Assembly (NCBI GenBank): GCA_944391445.1
Contig: CALXTL010000020.1
Location: 1-36,801, forward strand
Origin: an uncultured Alphaproteobacteria bacterium
GTDB lineage: Bacteria; Pseudomonadota; Alphaproteobacteria; RF32; CAG-239
Length of the DNA: 36,801 nucleotides
Direction: 5' to 3'
The position numbers and the translations under genes are program-made. The notes beneath the pieces were generated by a model. The model ran no database searches. It saw nothing but the letters and a program-made list of their open reading frames with translations, and was not told the origin of the DNA. Shown piece by piece: positions 5,116 to 15,548 of this stretch; the first letter of the stretch is position 1, and every line of letters begins with the position of its first letter.

Positions 5116-8100
5116 TTATTTCAGTTTCGTTTTGTTCTTTTTCTCCAGTTTGGTGCGGCCGCCGCCCCACCACCAATAATATGGCCGACCGGCCAACGGC
5201 ACATTTTTCCAAGTATTCCAGTCAGCAATCTTTTTATCACTCAAAACATCAACAACTAATTCATCTAACATAACCGGAAACATAAGCTGTTTTTGTAGGG
5301 TTTTGAACAACCCTTCACGTTTGACGTTCATAGCCTGATAACGATTGATAGATCCGCCAATGAAGATATTATCTACCAGTGTATCCGGAACATTAATTGG
5401 CCGACCGAACAGTAAATCTTTTAAAACATCAGCTCCGGCGTTGAACAACATCAGATATCCGGTCAATCTGATCATATCGACCACCGCCTTACGCGGATTT
5501 GTTTTTGCCGTTTCAAAACAAATCCTGCGATATTCATTAAGCTGTTTAATAAAATAAGATTTCATCATATAAAACAGCCTCTTTTTACCACCCTCGGCAT
5601 AATACCGTGGCATCTGGTCGATGGTAATCGGCTGAACATCCATAAGCTGAAACATGGCATATTCCATAATCTCATCAGTTATGGCGCCGGTTTTCATATC
5701 CTCCCTGACATCGACCCATTTTTCGCCAAACTCCTGTCGCAGATAGGCTTCTAACTCCGGTTTTTCGGCTCTTGCATCTGCTCTGGCTTTTCTGATAGCC
5801 GAATTAACCAGCGTTTGTTTGGCAATTTTATCCATTTTTTCAAAGCCGGTATATTTCAACACTTTATCCAAAGCCTTGGACCAGGCGCTCGTGTCTGTAA
5901 AGCTGCCGTCCTGAATAATCTTGCCTAGTCCTAAATCATCAATCGTAATTTCAGACTTTCCTCGCCAAGCCTTCGCATATTCAAATACCGTATTCCACAA
6001 ACCGTTTTTATAGGCTGAGGTTCCGAGGTCGCCGAACTGTGTGATTGCGCTTTCAAAGTTTCCCAGCGTCCAAATATATCCGCCGTCGCGAACAAGACGC
6101 CAAAACTCGTTACCTAAACCCTGATTAGAAAAACGCGCCAATAACAATTCTTTTAAGCGCAATTCCTGTGTATGACTGATCTTTCCCTGTTCTGCCATTT
6201 CCAGAAGCAGATTGCCGACCGAATTTTCAATCGTACTGTCTGCTAAGTCATCTACTTCTTTTTTGACCTGTGCCAGTTCAACTTCCATTCGGTTAATCGC
6301 AATTTCTTTGACCTGTTCGGCTCGGCGGTTGCGCAAAAATTCAACTTCGGCCTCAAGTTTGGTTTTGCGGTCTTGTAATTCGGCCTTAACATCTTTATTA
6401 TAAGTGTTTCTTATTTGCGCCTCTACCGCGCCGATTTTGTAATTACGTGTCTTAATTTCTTTCCATTTTGCTTCTTTCGGCTCCATTGCTTTGTATTCCG
6501 CGATTGTTGTCTCGCGGTTTGCCACCATTCGGCGCAGGTTTTGCAATTCCTTGGTTTCTTTGCCAAAATATTTTTTATTCTCAATCATCTGAACCGCGCC
6601 TGATATATAATCGATCAAAGCATCAGTCGAAACTTTGTAAAAACGATTCATATGCTGATCAACAACATCAATCGAACGTTCTTTGATATTCCCGATTTTG
6701 GCAATACTTATACCGCCGGCATAACCTCTTATTAATGAATTGACAATCTGTGCTTCGTCTTCTTTGGTCCTAATTCGTCCGTCTTTGCGCTTTTCCTCAA
6801 TCATTTTCTGAATGATGGAATATTCCGGCCGACCGCCGAATTCCTGTTCCACATAATCAAGCAACCCATCGGCATTCTTAATCTTACGCGGAAAATAATC
6901 CGGAAGATAAGCAACATCCACACCGACATCAATCATCTGTTCACGCAAATCATCCAAAATATTTCTGACTTCCGCAAAACTATCCTCCAGAGCATATTTT
7001 TCCAACAAACGCTGCACTGTGTCGACATCGCGATTTTTCAAGGCAAGATCAAAAGTGTAGAAATCCGGTGTATCCATTTTCTGCATACCGTCCACAAAGC
7101 CCTTAATCCGCTTATAATACGCGCTTGTTTTCTGCAGCTTGTCAATCTCCAACCGGCGGTTCATATTATACAGCTCCGGTGAAATCTGCTTTATTTCCTC
7201 TTCCAACGGAACAATAGCATCAGACAAATAATTGCGCATGTCGGTATAAACATTTTGTATTGTTTCCCGGCCGCGCTTAAATAACCGTACAGAAGCTTTT
7301 TTTGTTTCAATATTCTGCTTATAAATATCATCCATCGCCTCGCGTTTTGCTTTCCAATATTTTTTGGTATTGCCCAAAACCTCACTAACCGGAGCGTCCA
7401 TATATTTGTCCAAGTCAGCGCCACCTAAAATATCGCCATAAACGCTGCGCACTTCATCGTTCAGCTTAACATTCAGCTCTTTTGCCGTCTTATAAAGCTG
7501 CCGCATCCAGTTCATAAAGGCATCAAACACCCGTTTAAGATAAGTACTTGGCGCTTTGCCTTCGCGCAAATATTGTTCAAACCCGCGGGCAAATTGCTCT
7601 GTCTGTTCTACTGTATAAGTTGCTCCATCGCTTCCTAACCAGTCATTAATCGTTTCTAACATTTTAGCAGATTTTTCGCTGGTCGGCGCAAAGGTCTTTA
7701 ATTCCTCAAAGAAAAAATGCGCAGTCTCGTGCATAAAGGTTGAAGCATCAGCCCGCTCAAACAGTGAAATCACCGCCCGACGGTTTATCCTCTGGCTGTA
7801 TGCGCCTTTGGGATCCCGATATAATGTCTGGTCTTGATATACCGTCTTGACAATATCAGATTTTTGAAGTATATTATTTAAAGAGTTCGACAGAGTTTTT
7901 GCTTGCGGCCGCAATTGGAGCGAGTCAAGCGCCTGGGAACTCGGAGCCTGCACCAGTTGAGCATTGGGTCTCAACGACAGGCTTATTTTTTTATCCTTTA
8001 CATATTTAACGCGGTTATCATCTAAAGCCTTTGAAAACATATTCTCTATTTTATTTTTACCATAAAAGCTGGTAATGAAATGATATTTTCCAGAATCTGT

Positions 8101-10554
8101 CAAAGACAATGCTGCAATCATTTGCTTTCCATCCTTATCCTTAGCATCTAAAATTGCTACATAAGCATTAGGATTGGTTGACTTGTCTGATGATTTTAAT
8201 ATGGCAAGAGGATCAGCAAAAAGTTCCGGTAAACTTTCAACAACATTCATTGGAACATTATGTTTCTTAATTGTGTCTTTGATAATAATCTTTTTATTAG
8301 TTGCCACTTTTCCGGCTGGAATTCCTATTTTTTCATAAACAATAGGCAGTTTTCCTAAACGAATAAAAACATTTTCCCCTATTGCTGACCGCTCGGCCGC
8401 CCGCAAATCATTAATATAAGTACTTTTATCCTGATTTGAAGGCGAAAATGCCGGCTGCTGAAACCAGGCCAAACCATTATCTCCGGTATCTTCCTGTCCC
8501 ATTTCTTCATTATAGGCGCGCTGCCGTTCCATATAGGCATCAACCGCCATCTCAATTTCCGGGGCTTCCATATTGCGCCAGTCAATATCCATGCGATCTA
8601 AATCTTCGGCCAGTTGGTTGACTTCATTTTCCAGATTATGCGGCGCCTCTTTATTATACCGTTTACGTCCACCAAGTTCTTCGTTAATAGCTTCCAGTAA
8701 ATCATTAACCGTCGGCCGTTCGCTGCTTTGCGGAAAATATCCGGCTTCCCACGCCGCCAATGCCATATCGTCGAGATTCAGACCGTTTTTATTGTTAATT
8801 AAGCCAATAACCTGTTTGCCGGCATCCATCGCTTTTAATTCGCCGCCAAAATCTTTTAATCCGCCGTTTTGTTTCAAAAACTGCGTCAGGCTTTGACGGG
8901 TATCTTTGACTTTATGCCCTTTCAGAAGAGCTGGATTTTTTAAAGCCTCATATAAATTGATTTCGGCAACCTCGCCGGCGCGTTTTGCTTCGTTAAAACG
9001 TCTGGCGAAGTCCAGATATGCAACTCTTTCAATCCGAGGAAACCGCTGCTCAAAATATTCAAGAGGCGAAATTCCCAACTCTTGGCTTCCCCATAAAGCA
9101 ACCCCTTGAACAACTTTTGCCTGAGCTGCGGCAACTTTGTCGGTATCACTTGTCTTAATCTGGTCAAATACACGATTATAAACTTCTTCCAAATCAGCTT
9201 TAAGTTGTAAAGATTTTCTCACCTGCTCAGTGTTTCCGTTTTCCTGCGCAAAAGTATTAATATCGTTTATCGTATTCTGTAAATTCTTCTGAAATACGGT
9301 ATTAAAAGCCTCCGGGTGCTGTTTTAGTTTCATCTCGGTAGCGCGACGGTATTTCTCAACCTCCGCCTCTTTGGCGCCCAATTCAACAGCTCTTTGCTTA
9401 GCTCTTTCATAGTTTCTGTTAGCATAATAGGCCGACAACGCCGACGCGCCGCCCATGGCTGCCGCGCCGCCAAGCGCGCCGATCATCGATTCAACAACCC
9501 CCTCAAACAAATCCTGCTCGGCGTCAATCCCGATTTTTCTAACCAGATTTTCCGCAAATGTTTGTTGTAATCCTTCGGTTATCGGCTCTTTTATAGCCGC
9601 TTTGGCTATTTCTTTGCCAACTTCTTTTGCGGTTAATCTGGCACCGGTAGCAATATTTTCCGGCAGCGGTGCAAACCAGCGGTCAATCATATAAGTTGTT
9701 GACGCATTGAGCGCCGCCAGAGTATTTGCTTTTTCCTGGTCGCCGTCTTTTTCCAGGCTTTCTTTAAATACGGCGGCACCGCCTGCCCCTGCCATAAACC
9801 CGTATGCCGCTTTTGCACCGAATAGTCTGGCTATGGGGCTTATAACCACAACCTGCCCAAAACCATGTCCGGCCACACTGCCGATTTTCCCTAATGACAA
9901 TCTTCCGCCTCGGCTTTCGCCGGATTTTGACCTCAGCAAATCAATATCACCCATATATGCCGATACATTGTTAAACATATCCGAAAGCCCCAAAAAGCTC
10001 TCAGCCATATCATTGGTGTTTTTATTGTCCGGATCTTGCATATTTTTACCCAGCCAATAAAAGATATCTGATGCCATTTTAGGTGTGTTTGAAACAATTT
10101 CGCTTGCCGCGCCCTTGGCCGCCTCTTTGGCAAAAGCGCCCCATGTATCGTTTTGATCCGGTGTCGAAAACTCATAAAGCTCTTGCTCTTGTTGTCTTGT
10201 AGCCATAGCCTGGCTCATATTCCGCAAATTTTCCCCTACGGCGGCGCCGGTTCTCAATATTGTTTTGGGAATTTCTGCACCGTACTCACCGATTGTTCCG
10301 GCGTTTGTTACCAGACTTTTACCCATATTATAAGCCAAATTAGACGAAGCTTCCATTGCCGTGTTTTTGGCCAAGCCGGACCATCCGACCATTCCGGCCA
10401 CCGAGTTAACAACATTAAGCAGGGCTCTCTGCGGATTAAAAGAATTTGATATATCTCGTCCTTTCACTTTGGTCAGATCAGGCTGTGCCACGTCAACCAG
10501 CTCAAAAGTGGCTTTTTCTTTGGCTTCGGGTTGCACATCTACAAGTTTAATCAT
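5116..10554 (-). CDS. Large internal virion / ejection protein with HETAH metallopeptidase-like motif
   Basis: This 1812-residue protein is encoded right after two internal virion genes, as the largest ejected core protein is in podoviruses. Visible features are a glycine/alanine-rich segment around residues 330-380, long helical and coiled-coil regions (about 1050-1450), and ADASTFMHETAHFFFEEL with HETAH at residues 942-946, the HExxH zinc-binding pattern of metallopeptidases. Phage large polyvalent proteins often carry such a segment. It probably enters the cell with DNA and helps cross the envelope. Peptidase activity is inferred from the motif alone; a distal third ligand was not identified. 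Confidence 0.8.
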   Translation of the reverse strand: MIKLVDVQPEAKEKATFELVDVAQPDLTKVKGRDISNSFNPQRALLNVVNSVAGMVGWSGLAKNTAMEASSNLAYNMGKSLVTNAGTIGEYGAEIPKTILRTGAAVGENLRNMSQAMATRQQEQELYEFSTPDQNDTWGAFAKEAAKGAASEIVSNTPKMASDIFYWLGKNMQDPDNKNTNDMAESFLGLSDMFNNVSAYMGDIDLLRSKSGESRGGRLSLGKIGSVAGHGFGQVVVISPIARLFGAKAAYGFMAGAGGAAVFKESLEKDGDQEKANTLAALNASTTYMIDRWFAPLPENIATGARLTAKEVGKEIAKAAIKEPITEGLQQTFAENLVRKIGIDAEQDLFEGVVESMIGALGGAAAMGGASALSAYYANRNYERAKQRAVELGAKEAEVEKYRRATEMKLKQHPEAFNTVFQKNLQNTINDINTFAQENGNTEQVRKSLQLKADLEEVYNRVFDQIKTSDTDKVAAAQAKVVQGVALWGSQELGISPLEYFEQRFPRIERVAYLDFARRFNEAKRAGEVAEINLYEALKNPALLKGHKVKDTRQSLTQFLKQNGGLKDFGGELKAMDAGKQVIGLINNKNGLNLDDMALAAWEAGYFPQSSERPTVNDLLEAINEELGGRKRYNKEAPHNLENEVNQLAEDLDRMDIDWRNMEAPEIEMAVDAYMERQRAYNEEMGQEDTGDNGLAWFQQPAFSPSNQDKSTYINDLRAAERSAIGENVFIRLGKLPIVYEKIGIPAGKVATNKKIIIKDTIKKHNVPMNVVESLPELFADPLAILKSSDKSTNPNAYVAILDAKDKDGKQMIAALSLTDSGKYHFITSFYGKNKIENMFSKALDDNRVKYVKDKKISLSLRPNAQLVQAPSSQALDSLQLRPQAKTLSNSLNNILQKSDIVKTVYQDQTLYRDPKGAYSQRINRRAVISLFERADASTFMHETAHFFFEELKTFAPTSEKSAKMLETINDWLGSDGATYTVEQTEQFARGFEQYLREGKAPSTYLKRVFDAFMNWMRQLYKTAKELNVKLNDEVRSVYGDILGGADLDKYMDAPVSEVLGNTKKYWKAKREAMDDIYKQNIETKKASVRLFKRGRETIQNVYTDMRNYLSDAIVPLEEEIKQISPELYNMNRRLEIDKLQKTSAYYKRIKGFVDGMQKMDTPDFYTFDLALKNRDVDTVQRLLEKYALEDSFAEVRNILDDLREQMIDVGVDVAYLPDYFPRKIKNADGLLDYVEQEFGGRPEYSIIQKMIEEKRKDGRIRTKEDEAQIVNSLIRGYAGGISIAKIGNIKERSIDVVDQHMNRFYKVSTDALIDYISGAVQMIENKKYFGKETKELQNLRRMVANRETTIAEYKAMEPKEAKWKEIKTRNYKIGAVEAQIRNTYNKDVKAELQDRKTKLEAEVEFLRNRRAEQVKEIAINRMEVELAQVKKEVDDLADSTIENSVGNLLLEMAEQGKISHTQELRLKELLLARFSNQGLGNEFWRLVRDGGYIWTLGNFESAITQFGDLGTSAYKNGLWNTVFEYAKAWRGKSEITIDDLGLGKIIQDGSFTDTSAWSKALDKVLKYTGFEKMDKIAKQTLVNSAIRKARADARAEKPELEAYLRQEFGEKWVDVREDMKTGAITDEIMEYAMFQLMDVQPITIDQMPRYYAEGGKKRLFYMMKSYFIKQLNEYRRICFETAKTNPRKAVVDMIRLTGYLMLFNAGADVLKDLLFGRPINVPDTLVDNIFIGGSINRYQAMNVKREGLFKTLQKQLMFPVMLDELVVDVLSDKKIADWNTWKNVPLAGRPYYWWWGGGRTKLEKKNKTKLK

Positions 10555-11982
10555 TTATTTAATCTCCTTCAGAACACCGGCGACATAAATTTGGTCACCC
10601 TCTTTCAGCTCACCGCGCAAATAAGCGTCTTCAACTTCAGCCACACTGTCAAATGTCGGCAAATTAAGCATATTACCGTTTGCCATATCAATTAAGCCTT
10701 GTAAAACGGCCTTTTTCTGATCATTATTATACTCACCGCCGTCATTTATCTGGCGAAAATAGTCCAGCATAATTTTATTTCCGTTAGCACCGGAATAATT
10801 TTCCTGAATAAACTTGTCGGCATCTTTGTAAGAAAAATCCCAAAACCGCCAGCCGCTGTCCGTACTTTTTAATTGTTCAAGATTGCCGCCCTGTTTTTTA
10901 TAAATTGTGTTCACAAGGCGCTTTTTATCAGATAATGACAAATTTCCGGAAGCATACTCACTTTCGATTTTGGTTAAAATATTGTTTGTCTGCTTATAAT
11001 ATTCTTCAATCTCAGAAGAATCCGTCGGCAGGGATGCAATATTAAGCATGATCTCGGCTGCCGTTTCAGCTCTGGTTTCGGCCGTAATACCTTTTGCCGA
11101 AAGCAAGGCGTTTTGTCTGGCCTTAAAATATTTTGAACTGACATTGCCTTCATTTTCTTCCAGAAGCTTCAAAGCTTCATCCGGCGGCAAATCATCAAGC
11201 TTTGTTGTCAATTTCTGTTCAGCTAAAAATTCATTGGTTTTGACCTGAAAATTGTGCATTTTTATCTGTTTGTTGACAATTTTCATCATCACATCCTGTG
11301 CGTCACCTGATTTGAACGATGCCGCTATTTCCGGTTGCTTTAAAGCCTCCAATGCCGCCTGCGGATTAACCGATGCCAACCCGTTAATATAACTTTCCAT
11401 ATACTGTTCTTCATAATCGGTCAAAAGCTGGCGTGCATCCGTCTCACCCATATTTTTAGCGGCATAATCGTATAATTGACTGTAAGATTTTGCATAATCG
11501 GAAACAGCAAAACCAATATCGCCGCGCATACCGGCAGACCTTGCCAAACTTAAATTAGCGTTGATATTTTCAGCCACGTCTAATTTGGTGTTTTCTGCCC
11601 GCTGTTTAAAAGCCCAGTCGTTATTGGCCACTTCATAACCTGAAATAAGCTTGTTGGCTGAACGTTCCCAGTCTAACTTGGCTATCGGATCGATTCCGGA
11701 ACCATAATCATTTAATATTTTGCGCATATCCTGCTGCAATTTCAGCTTGGCATCTGGATTATCCGGGTTTCCTTGGTTATTAAGCCTGAATTGATTATTT
11801 AAATTATCCAAATCAATTCTTGCCTTAGTCAAGCTGGTGTCTATTTTAACTTTTTGCTGATCCAAAAGCGTCTGTTTGTACTCTTGCGCAGCCGGCAAAA
11901 GAGCGTTTGCATAGGCGCCGAGAGTATTAACCTTTGGCGCTGTATTATAAAATTTTCTTTCCGTTGTCGGTATTCTGACCAT
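10555..11982 (-). CDS. Internal virion protein, helical (ejection protein)
   Basis: A 475-residue, mainly helical, charged protein with an Asn/Gln/Lys-rich composition and no signal peptide or membrane segment. The N-terminus (MVRIPTTERKF) and the central repeated helical pattern resemble podovirus internal core proteins. It is placed between the small gp14-like protein and the 1812-residue protein, as in T7-like virion cores. The ATG overlaps the previous stop (TAATG) behind GGGGAG. A specific family match cannot be claimed from sequence alone. Confidence 0.7.
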   Translation of the reverse strand: MVRIPTTERKFYNTAPKVNTLGAYANALLPAAQEYKQTLLDQQKVKIDTSLTKARIDLDNLNNQFRLNNQGNPDNPDAKLKLQQDMRKILNDYGSGIDPIAKLDWERSANKLISGYEVANNDWAFKQRAENTKLDVAENINANLSLARSAGMRGDIGFAVSDYAKSYSQLYDYAAKNMGETDARQLLTDYEEQYMESYINGLASVNPQAALEALKQPEIAASFKSGDAQDVMMKIVNKQIKMHNFQVKTNEFLAEQKLTTKLDDLPPDEALKLLEENEGNVSSKYFKARQNALLSAKGITAETRAETAAEIMLNIASLPTDSSEIEEYYKQTNNILTKIESEYASGNLSLSDKKRLVNTIYKKQGGNLEQLKSTDSGWRFWDFSYKDADKFIQENYSGANGNKIMLDYFRQINDGGEYNNDQKKAVLQGLIDMANGNMLNLPTFDSVAEVEDAYLRGELKEGDQIYVAGVLKEIK

Positions 11983-12446
11983 TAGATACTCCCCGTAAAT
12001 AAAGGTTTGCGCGGCTGCACAGGTATTGTTCCGGTAATATTGCCTCCGGATGTCACTGTTTTCACACCTCCCATATCTTCAATTCCACCGCCGCCGGCTA
12101 AAGCACTGACACCGGTTTTGGCGATACTTCCCAGCAGATTAGCCCGCGCCTGCGTCATAATATTTTTAGAGCTTTGATTATAAGCCGATTTAATCTCGTT
12201 AATGTCTTCAAGCCCGGTATTATAGGTGTCATTAATAACAGCCTGCGGCGTTCCCTCCAGTTCCAAGCCTGCCTGCAAATAAGACACTCTTTGCTTTGCC
12301 GCCAACCGCTTAATCTCGTCAGCCCGATTTTGTGCGGCAATAGCGCCTTGTTTGGCCGTATTTCTGGCCTGGCTTTTTGATGAATTAAAATTTCCGACTG
12401 CCGAGGCCAAACTCAGCCCGGCAATAAGAGCTGTTGCAACGCCCAT
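11982..12446 (-). CDS. Internal virion protein B-like (T7 gp14-type)
   Basis: A 154-residue protein has a hydrophobic N-terminus (about residues 2-18), a long Ala/Lys/Arg-rich helix (RNTAKQ...ADEIKRLAAKQ) and the pattern LQAGLELEGTPQAVINDTY..GLEDI, recurrent in small podovirus internal virion proteins. I chose the ATG at 12446 because GGAG lies nine bases upstream; an ATG at 12461 would add five residues and lacks a good site. It probably forms part of the ejected channel. Confidence 0.75.
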   Translation of the reverse strand: MGVATALIAGLSLASAVGNFNSSKSQARNTAKQGAIAAQNRADEIKRLAAKQRVSYLQAGLELEGTPQAVINDTYNTGLEDINEIKSAYNQSSKNIMTQARANLLGSIAKTGVSALAGGGGIEDMGGVKTVTSGGNITGTIPVQPRKPLFTGSI

Positions 12447-12448
12447 TT

Positions 12449-12874
12449 TTACATTCTCCATAAAATAAAATCTCTGCCTTTATAATAATCAGGCAGTTTT
12501 TCCGTTTGCTCAAATCCCAAAAACTCATGCCATTTATTCAAATCTGGTGCATCTTCGCTTATAGTTTTAACCTCATTGATGCCGTATTGATCTATAACGC
12601 AACCTATCAAATATTTCATTTTTATGGCATATTTCGGATTATTACCGAACTTGTCAGATGCGATAATCATACCGTAACAGCTGTTTTTGCCAATTTCCCA
12701 AAAACACAATATTGCCACCGGCTCGTTAATTTTGGTATCAAACAAGGTATAAGAATATTTTTCAGCCAATATTTTTTTTAAGACAGCCAGCTTGCGTTTG
12801 TTTTTATACGGCCATGCCCATTTATTAAACTTCATATTTATATCTTGCGGTTCATAGCGGTAAATCTCTATCAT
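12449..12874 (-). CDS. GNAT-like virion-region protein (internal virion protein A position)
   Basis: A 141-residue protein has the fold pattern of GNAT acyltransferases: a beta segment EPVAILCFWEIG, a helix with IKMKYLIGCVIDQYG, and the C-terminal LGFEQTEKLPDYYKGRDFILWRM typical of the last GNAT strands. It is encoded between the nozzle and internal core genes, where T7-like phages encode gp13. The ATG overlaps the nozzle stop (ATGA). The acceptor-CoA loop is not clearly conserved, so it may be structural rather than enzymatic. Confidence 0.65.
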   Translation of the reverse strand: MIEIYRYEPQDINMKFNKWAWPYKNKRKLAVLKKILAEKYSYTLFDTKINEPVAILCFWEIGKNSCYGMIIASDKFGNNPKYAIKMKYLIGCVIDQYGINEVKTISEDAPDLNKWHEFLGFEQTEKLPDYYKGRDFILWRM

Positions 12875-14889
12875 GACCCGAACTCTATATTATACTGAAC
12901 CATTGTCAAATTCATCGGCAGCGGCAAATCTTGCGTCAGAAATATATACTTTTCTTCAGACGAGGTATCGGCGACCTGTCGTTTTTCGTCGCCGTCCATC
13001 GGCAACGGCGGCAAATCCATAAATCCTTGCGGTGAAAAATACTGCACGACAAACATATCGTTAATATCCGTACCGATATTAACCCCAGCCGAATAAACAA
13101 AACGCAAAATAAACTCCGCTATTCGTTTACGCACGGTCTGCAAATTCTTTCCGTTGGCGGAGAATCCCAAATTAAACGTTTTCAAAAGTCCCTCATAACT
13201 ATAACCAACGACGCAAGACGTCATTTCGCGATCAAAATTAAGCGTTCCTTCAGTTACGGTAAAAGTATTCAAATACCCGCCGTCAGCCACGACCATTACC
13301 TGCTGTCCCTCAAAATCCGTCAGCCCGGTTATTTGATTAAAGCTTATGTACCAATAATTCCACACACTCGGATTATATCCGTTTGATGCCACCCTGACCT
13401 TAACCTGTGTTTCCGATATATATTCGGTTACCTCAAAATAGCCGTATTCCGCTCCGCTGGAAGTTTTATATACGACATAATGTCCGACGTGATTTTGATT
13501 AAACACGGCGTTTTGTGCGGTAATCGTATCAACCCCGTCAAAAGTTATCTGATTGTTTTGCAGGGCGGAAAATTCCGTCGAACCGTCAAGATAATTGCAC
13601 TGCTTCAGCTGTTCGGCAATCAGTCGGTTATAATATTCTTTTTTAGGATCATTTTTAAAGTTTTCCGTTTCATAAAAACCAGTAAACTCAACTTCGTTTG
13701 CCAGTTTTTCAATATAATAAACGCCGTTTCTCAACACTTCCAAAAACAAATCATCTTTTCCGTCCGGCCTTGTTACCGTACAAATATCAATAATATTGCC
13801 GCTTGTTTCTAAAGGAAACCATCCGTTTATACTTTCACTTGATTTATACAACAGCGCAATTGCTTTGCCATCTTCCAGCAAACAATAAATAATATTGTTG
13901 TCGTCCCTTTTATAATATATTTTTTTCAGCCGGCCGCGGGTTACTTCCTGGGACAACATATTTAAATCGTTGGATAAAAACTTTTCGGTCAAAAGGTCAT
14001 AATCAAACATATAGACTTTTCTTTTGTCGTTTGACACATAGAAAACCTGACTGTCTTTTTGGGTAGGAGCGGCTGACGATGCACCTTCTTTATTGGCCAA
14101 ATCGGCATTAACCTCGGTTGCGGTAATCGGAACATCATATCCACCGCCGTTTATCAGACATATTCCCTCCGGATTACCAACATACAAATTATTTTTTCCG
14201 CCCATAAGCCACTCAATCGGATCGGTAATTTCCGATAACGTCAAACTTAAAGGATCATCATCGTCAATATTAGAACCCGGTACAGTAAAATTGCCGTATT
14301 CAGCCACTTCCGAACCGCGCACAGTAAGCGGTTTGTTGGCAAATCCGCCAAACCACAAACGTCCGCCGTAAAAAGCCACTGCCGAAGGATAACCGTCGGT
14401 ATCGTAGTTCATACCTGTGGGATTGGCGTTTTCAATTGAAAAGCTTGTTGCCGATGTCCTTTTTAATACCCGCGGCATCATTCCCGGCGCCGTCAAATAC
14501 ATAGCATCGGCATTTTGCGCTTTTTGCAGTTTTTTTGCCTGGTCCAATGTTATACCGGTATTAAGCTCAATAATATTGTTTTCATCATCTACAACATACC
14601 CGAAGTTTCCGTTGGCGTCATACGTATAAAATCTTAAAATTCCCTCGGTAAACTCCAGCAAATATGACTGCTCGGTATTAAACCTAAACTCCATAATGAC
14701 GGCTTCCTGATTATTTTTTGTTTTTGCCGCATATTCCATACCGGTACGAAATTTGACGTTTCCTTTATAATTAGAAATAAAATTGCGGCAAACCTCAAAT
14801 CCGTTAAAATAAAAAGGCAATTCAAACCGCCCGTTAAGATCATGGTCAAGCTGCCCGCGGGTAAAATTATTAATCACAAGTTGCGGCAT
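12871..14889 (-). CDS. Tail tubular protein B / nozzle (T7 gp12-like)
   Basis: A 672-residue protein whose start MPQLVINNFTRGQLDHDLNG and FRTGMEYAAKTK, plus later SAVAFYGGRLWFGG, follow the pattern of T7-like nozzle proteins. GGAGG lies eight bases before the ATG at 14889, which overlaps the upstream TGA, so the longer in-frame ATG 24 bases upstream is not used. It should form the distal tail tube through which DNA passes and to which the fibre docks. Length is close to that of T7 gp12-type proteins. Confidence 0.85.
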   Translation of the reverse strand: MPQLVINNFTRGQLDHDLNGRFELPFYFNGFEVCRNFISNYKGNVKFRTGMEYAAKTKNNQEAVIMEFRFNTEQSYLLEFTEGILRFYTYDANGNFGYVVDDENNIIELNTGITLDQAKKLQKAQNADAMYLTAPGMMPRVLKRTSATSFSIENANPTGMNYDTDGYPSAVAFYGGRLWFGGFANKPLTVRGSEVAEYGNFTVPGSNIDDDDPLSLTLSEITDPIEWLMGGKNNLYVGNPEGICLINGGGYDVPITATEVNADLANKEGASSAAPTQKDSQVFYVSNDKRKVYMFDYDLLTEKFLSNDLNMLSQEVTRGRLKKIYYKRDDNNIIYCLLEDGKAIALLYKSSESINGWFPLETSGNIIDICTVTRPDGKDDLFLEVLRNGVYYIEKLANEVEFTGFYETENFKNDPKKEYYNRLIAEQLKQCNYLDGSTEFSALQNNQITFDGVDTITAQNAVFNQNHVGHYVVYKTSSGAEYGYFEVTEYISETQVKVRVASNGYNPSVWNYWYISFNQITGLTDFEGQQVMVVADGGYLNTFTVTEGTLNFDREMTSCVVGYSYEGLLKTFNLGFSANGKNLQTVRKRIAEFILRFVYSAGVNIGTDINDMFVVQYFSPQGFMDLPPLPMDGDEKRQVADTSSEEKYIFLTQDLPLPMNLTMVQYNIEFGS

Positions 14890-15500
14890 CAGGCTTTCCT
14901 CCCTACCGGCCACAGTCCGGCTCTGGCGCGCAGCAATCCCGATCGTTCAATCCTTATCGGCTTATTTTCCTGTGCATCCACGCCGCAATACTGCGCCACC
15001 TTAAGCGGCAGAATCTGAGATATTTGAGTAAACTTATTGTCATTTTCGGTTAATTCGATGCAAATGTTATATGCCAAACACCATGACATCAAATCAATAA
15101 AATCAGGCGTATATTTACTTGGATCTTTAATATCCGCCACATACCGAACCGGTAAACCGTTTTCATACTCCCGGTTAGTTAACAAATGCCCGTCCTCAAC
15201 GGCATAATCATTGTATCTTTCATACAAATTGCCGACACCAAGTATTTTCAGGCAACCGTTTTTATATAAATAAGCATATTTATAACCAAACGCGGGAATA
15301 TAATTATCGTCAAGCGGCCAAATTTCTCTTTTTCTGGCAAACGAAGGCATCATCTGCCTCAAAGCCGTTTGCCTCGACACGTCATACCACTTGGCGCAAA
15401 CAATTTCCGCTTGTTTTTCGGGAATATCTATATTTTCCACCGAATTCTTGTCGCCCAAATGGGAAATTGCCAAATTACAAATATCCGTTGCAACCGTCAT
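14889..15500 (-). CDS. Tail tubular protein A / adaptor (T7 gp11-like)
   Basis: A 203-residue protein with the adaptor pattern: MTVATDICNLAISHLGD at the start, then CAKWYDVSRQTALRQMMPSFARKR, and an ILGVG..YERYNDYAVEDG segment. These match gp11-type proteins that sit between portal and nozzle. It follows a strong intrinsic terminator, so its expression is probably lower than that of the capsid genes. It is coupled to the nozzle gene by a TGATG overlap. Confidence 0.85.
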   Translation of the reverse strand: MTVATDICNLAISHLGDKNSVENIDIPEKQAEIVCAKWYDVSRQTALRQMMPSFARKREIWPLDDNYIPAFGYKYAYLYKNGCLKILGVGNLYERYNDYAVEDGHLLTNREYENGLPVRYVADIKDPSKYTPDFIDLMSWCLAYNICIELTENDNKFTQISQILPLKVAQYCGVDAQENKPIRIERSGLLRARAGLWPVGRKA

Positions 15501-15513
15501 CTTTAATCTTTCG

Positions 15514-15541
15514 AAAAAAGGGCAGGTTTTAACGCCTGCCC
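15514..15541 (-). terminator. Intrinsic terminator between capsid and tail genes
   Basis: Reading leftward, GGGCAGG-CGTTAAAA-CCTGCCC is a perfect seven-pair stem followed by six T. It lies between the decoration-like gene and the adaptor gene in an otherwise continuous operon and would reduce tail gene expression relative to capsid. Confidence 0.88.
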
Positions 15542-15548
15542 TGCTGCT

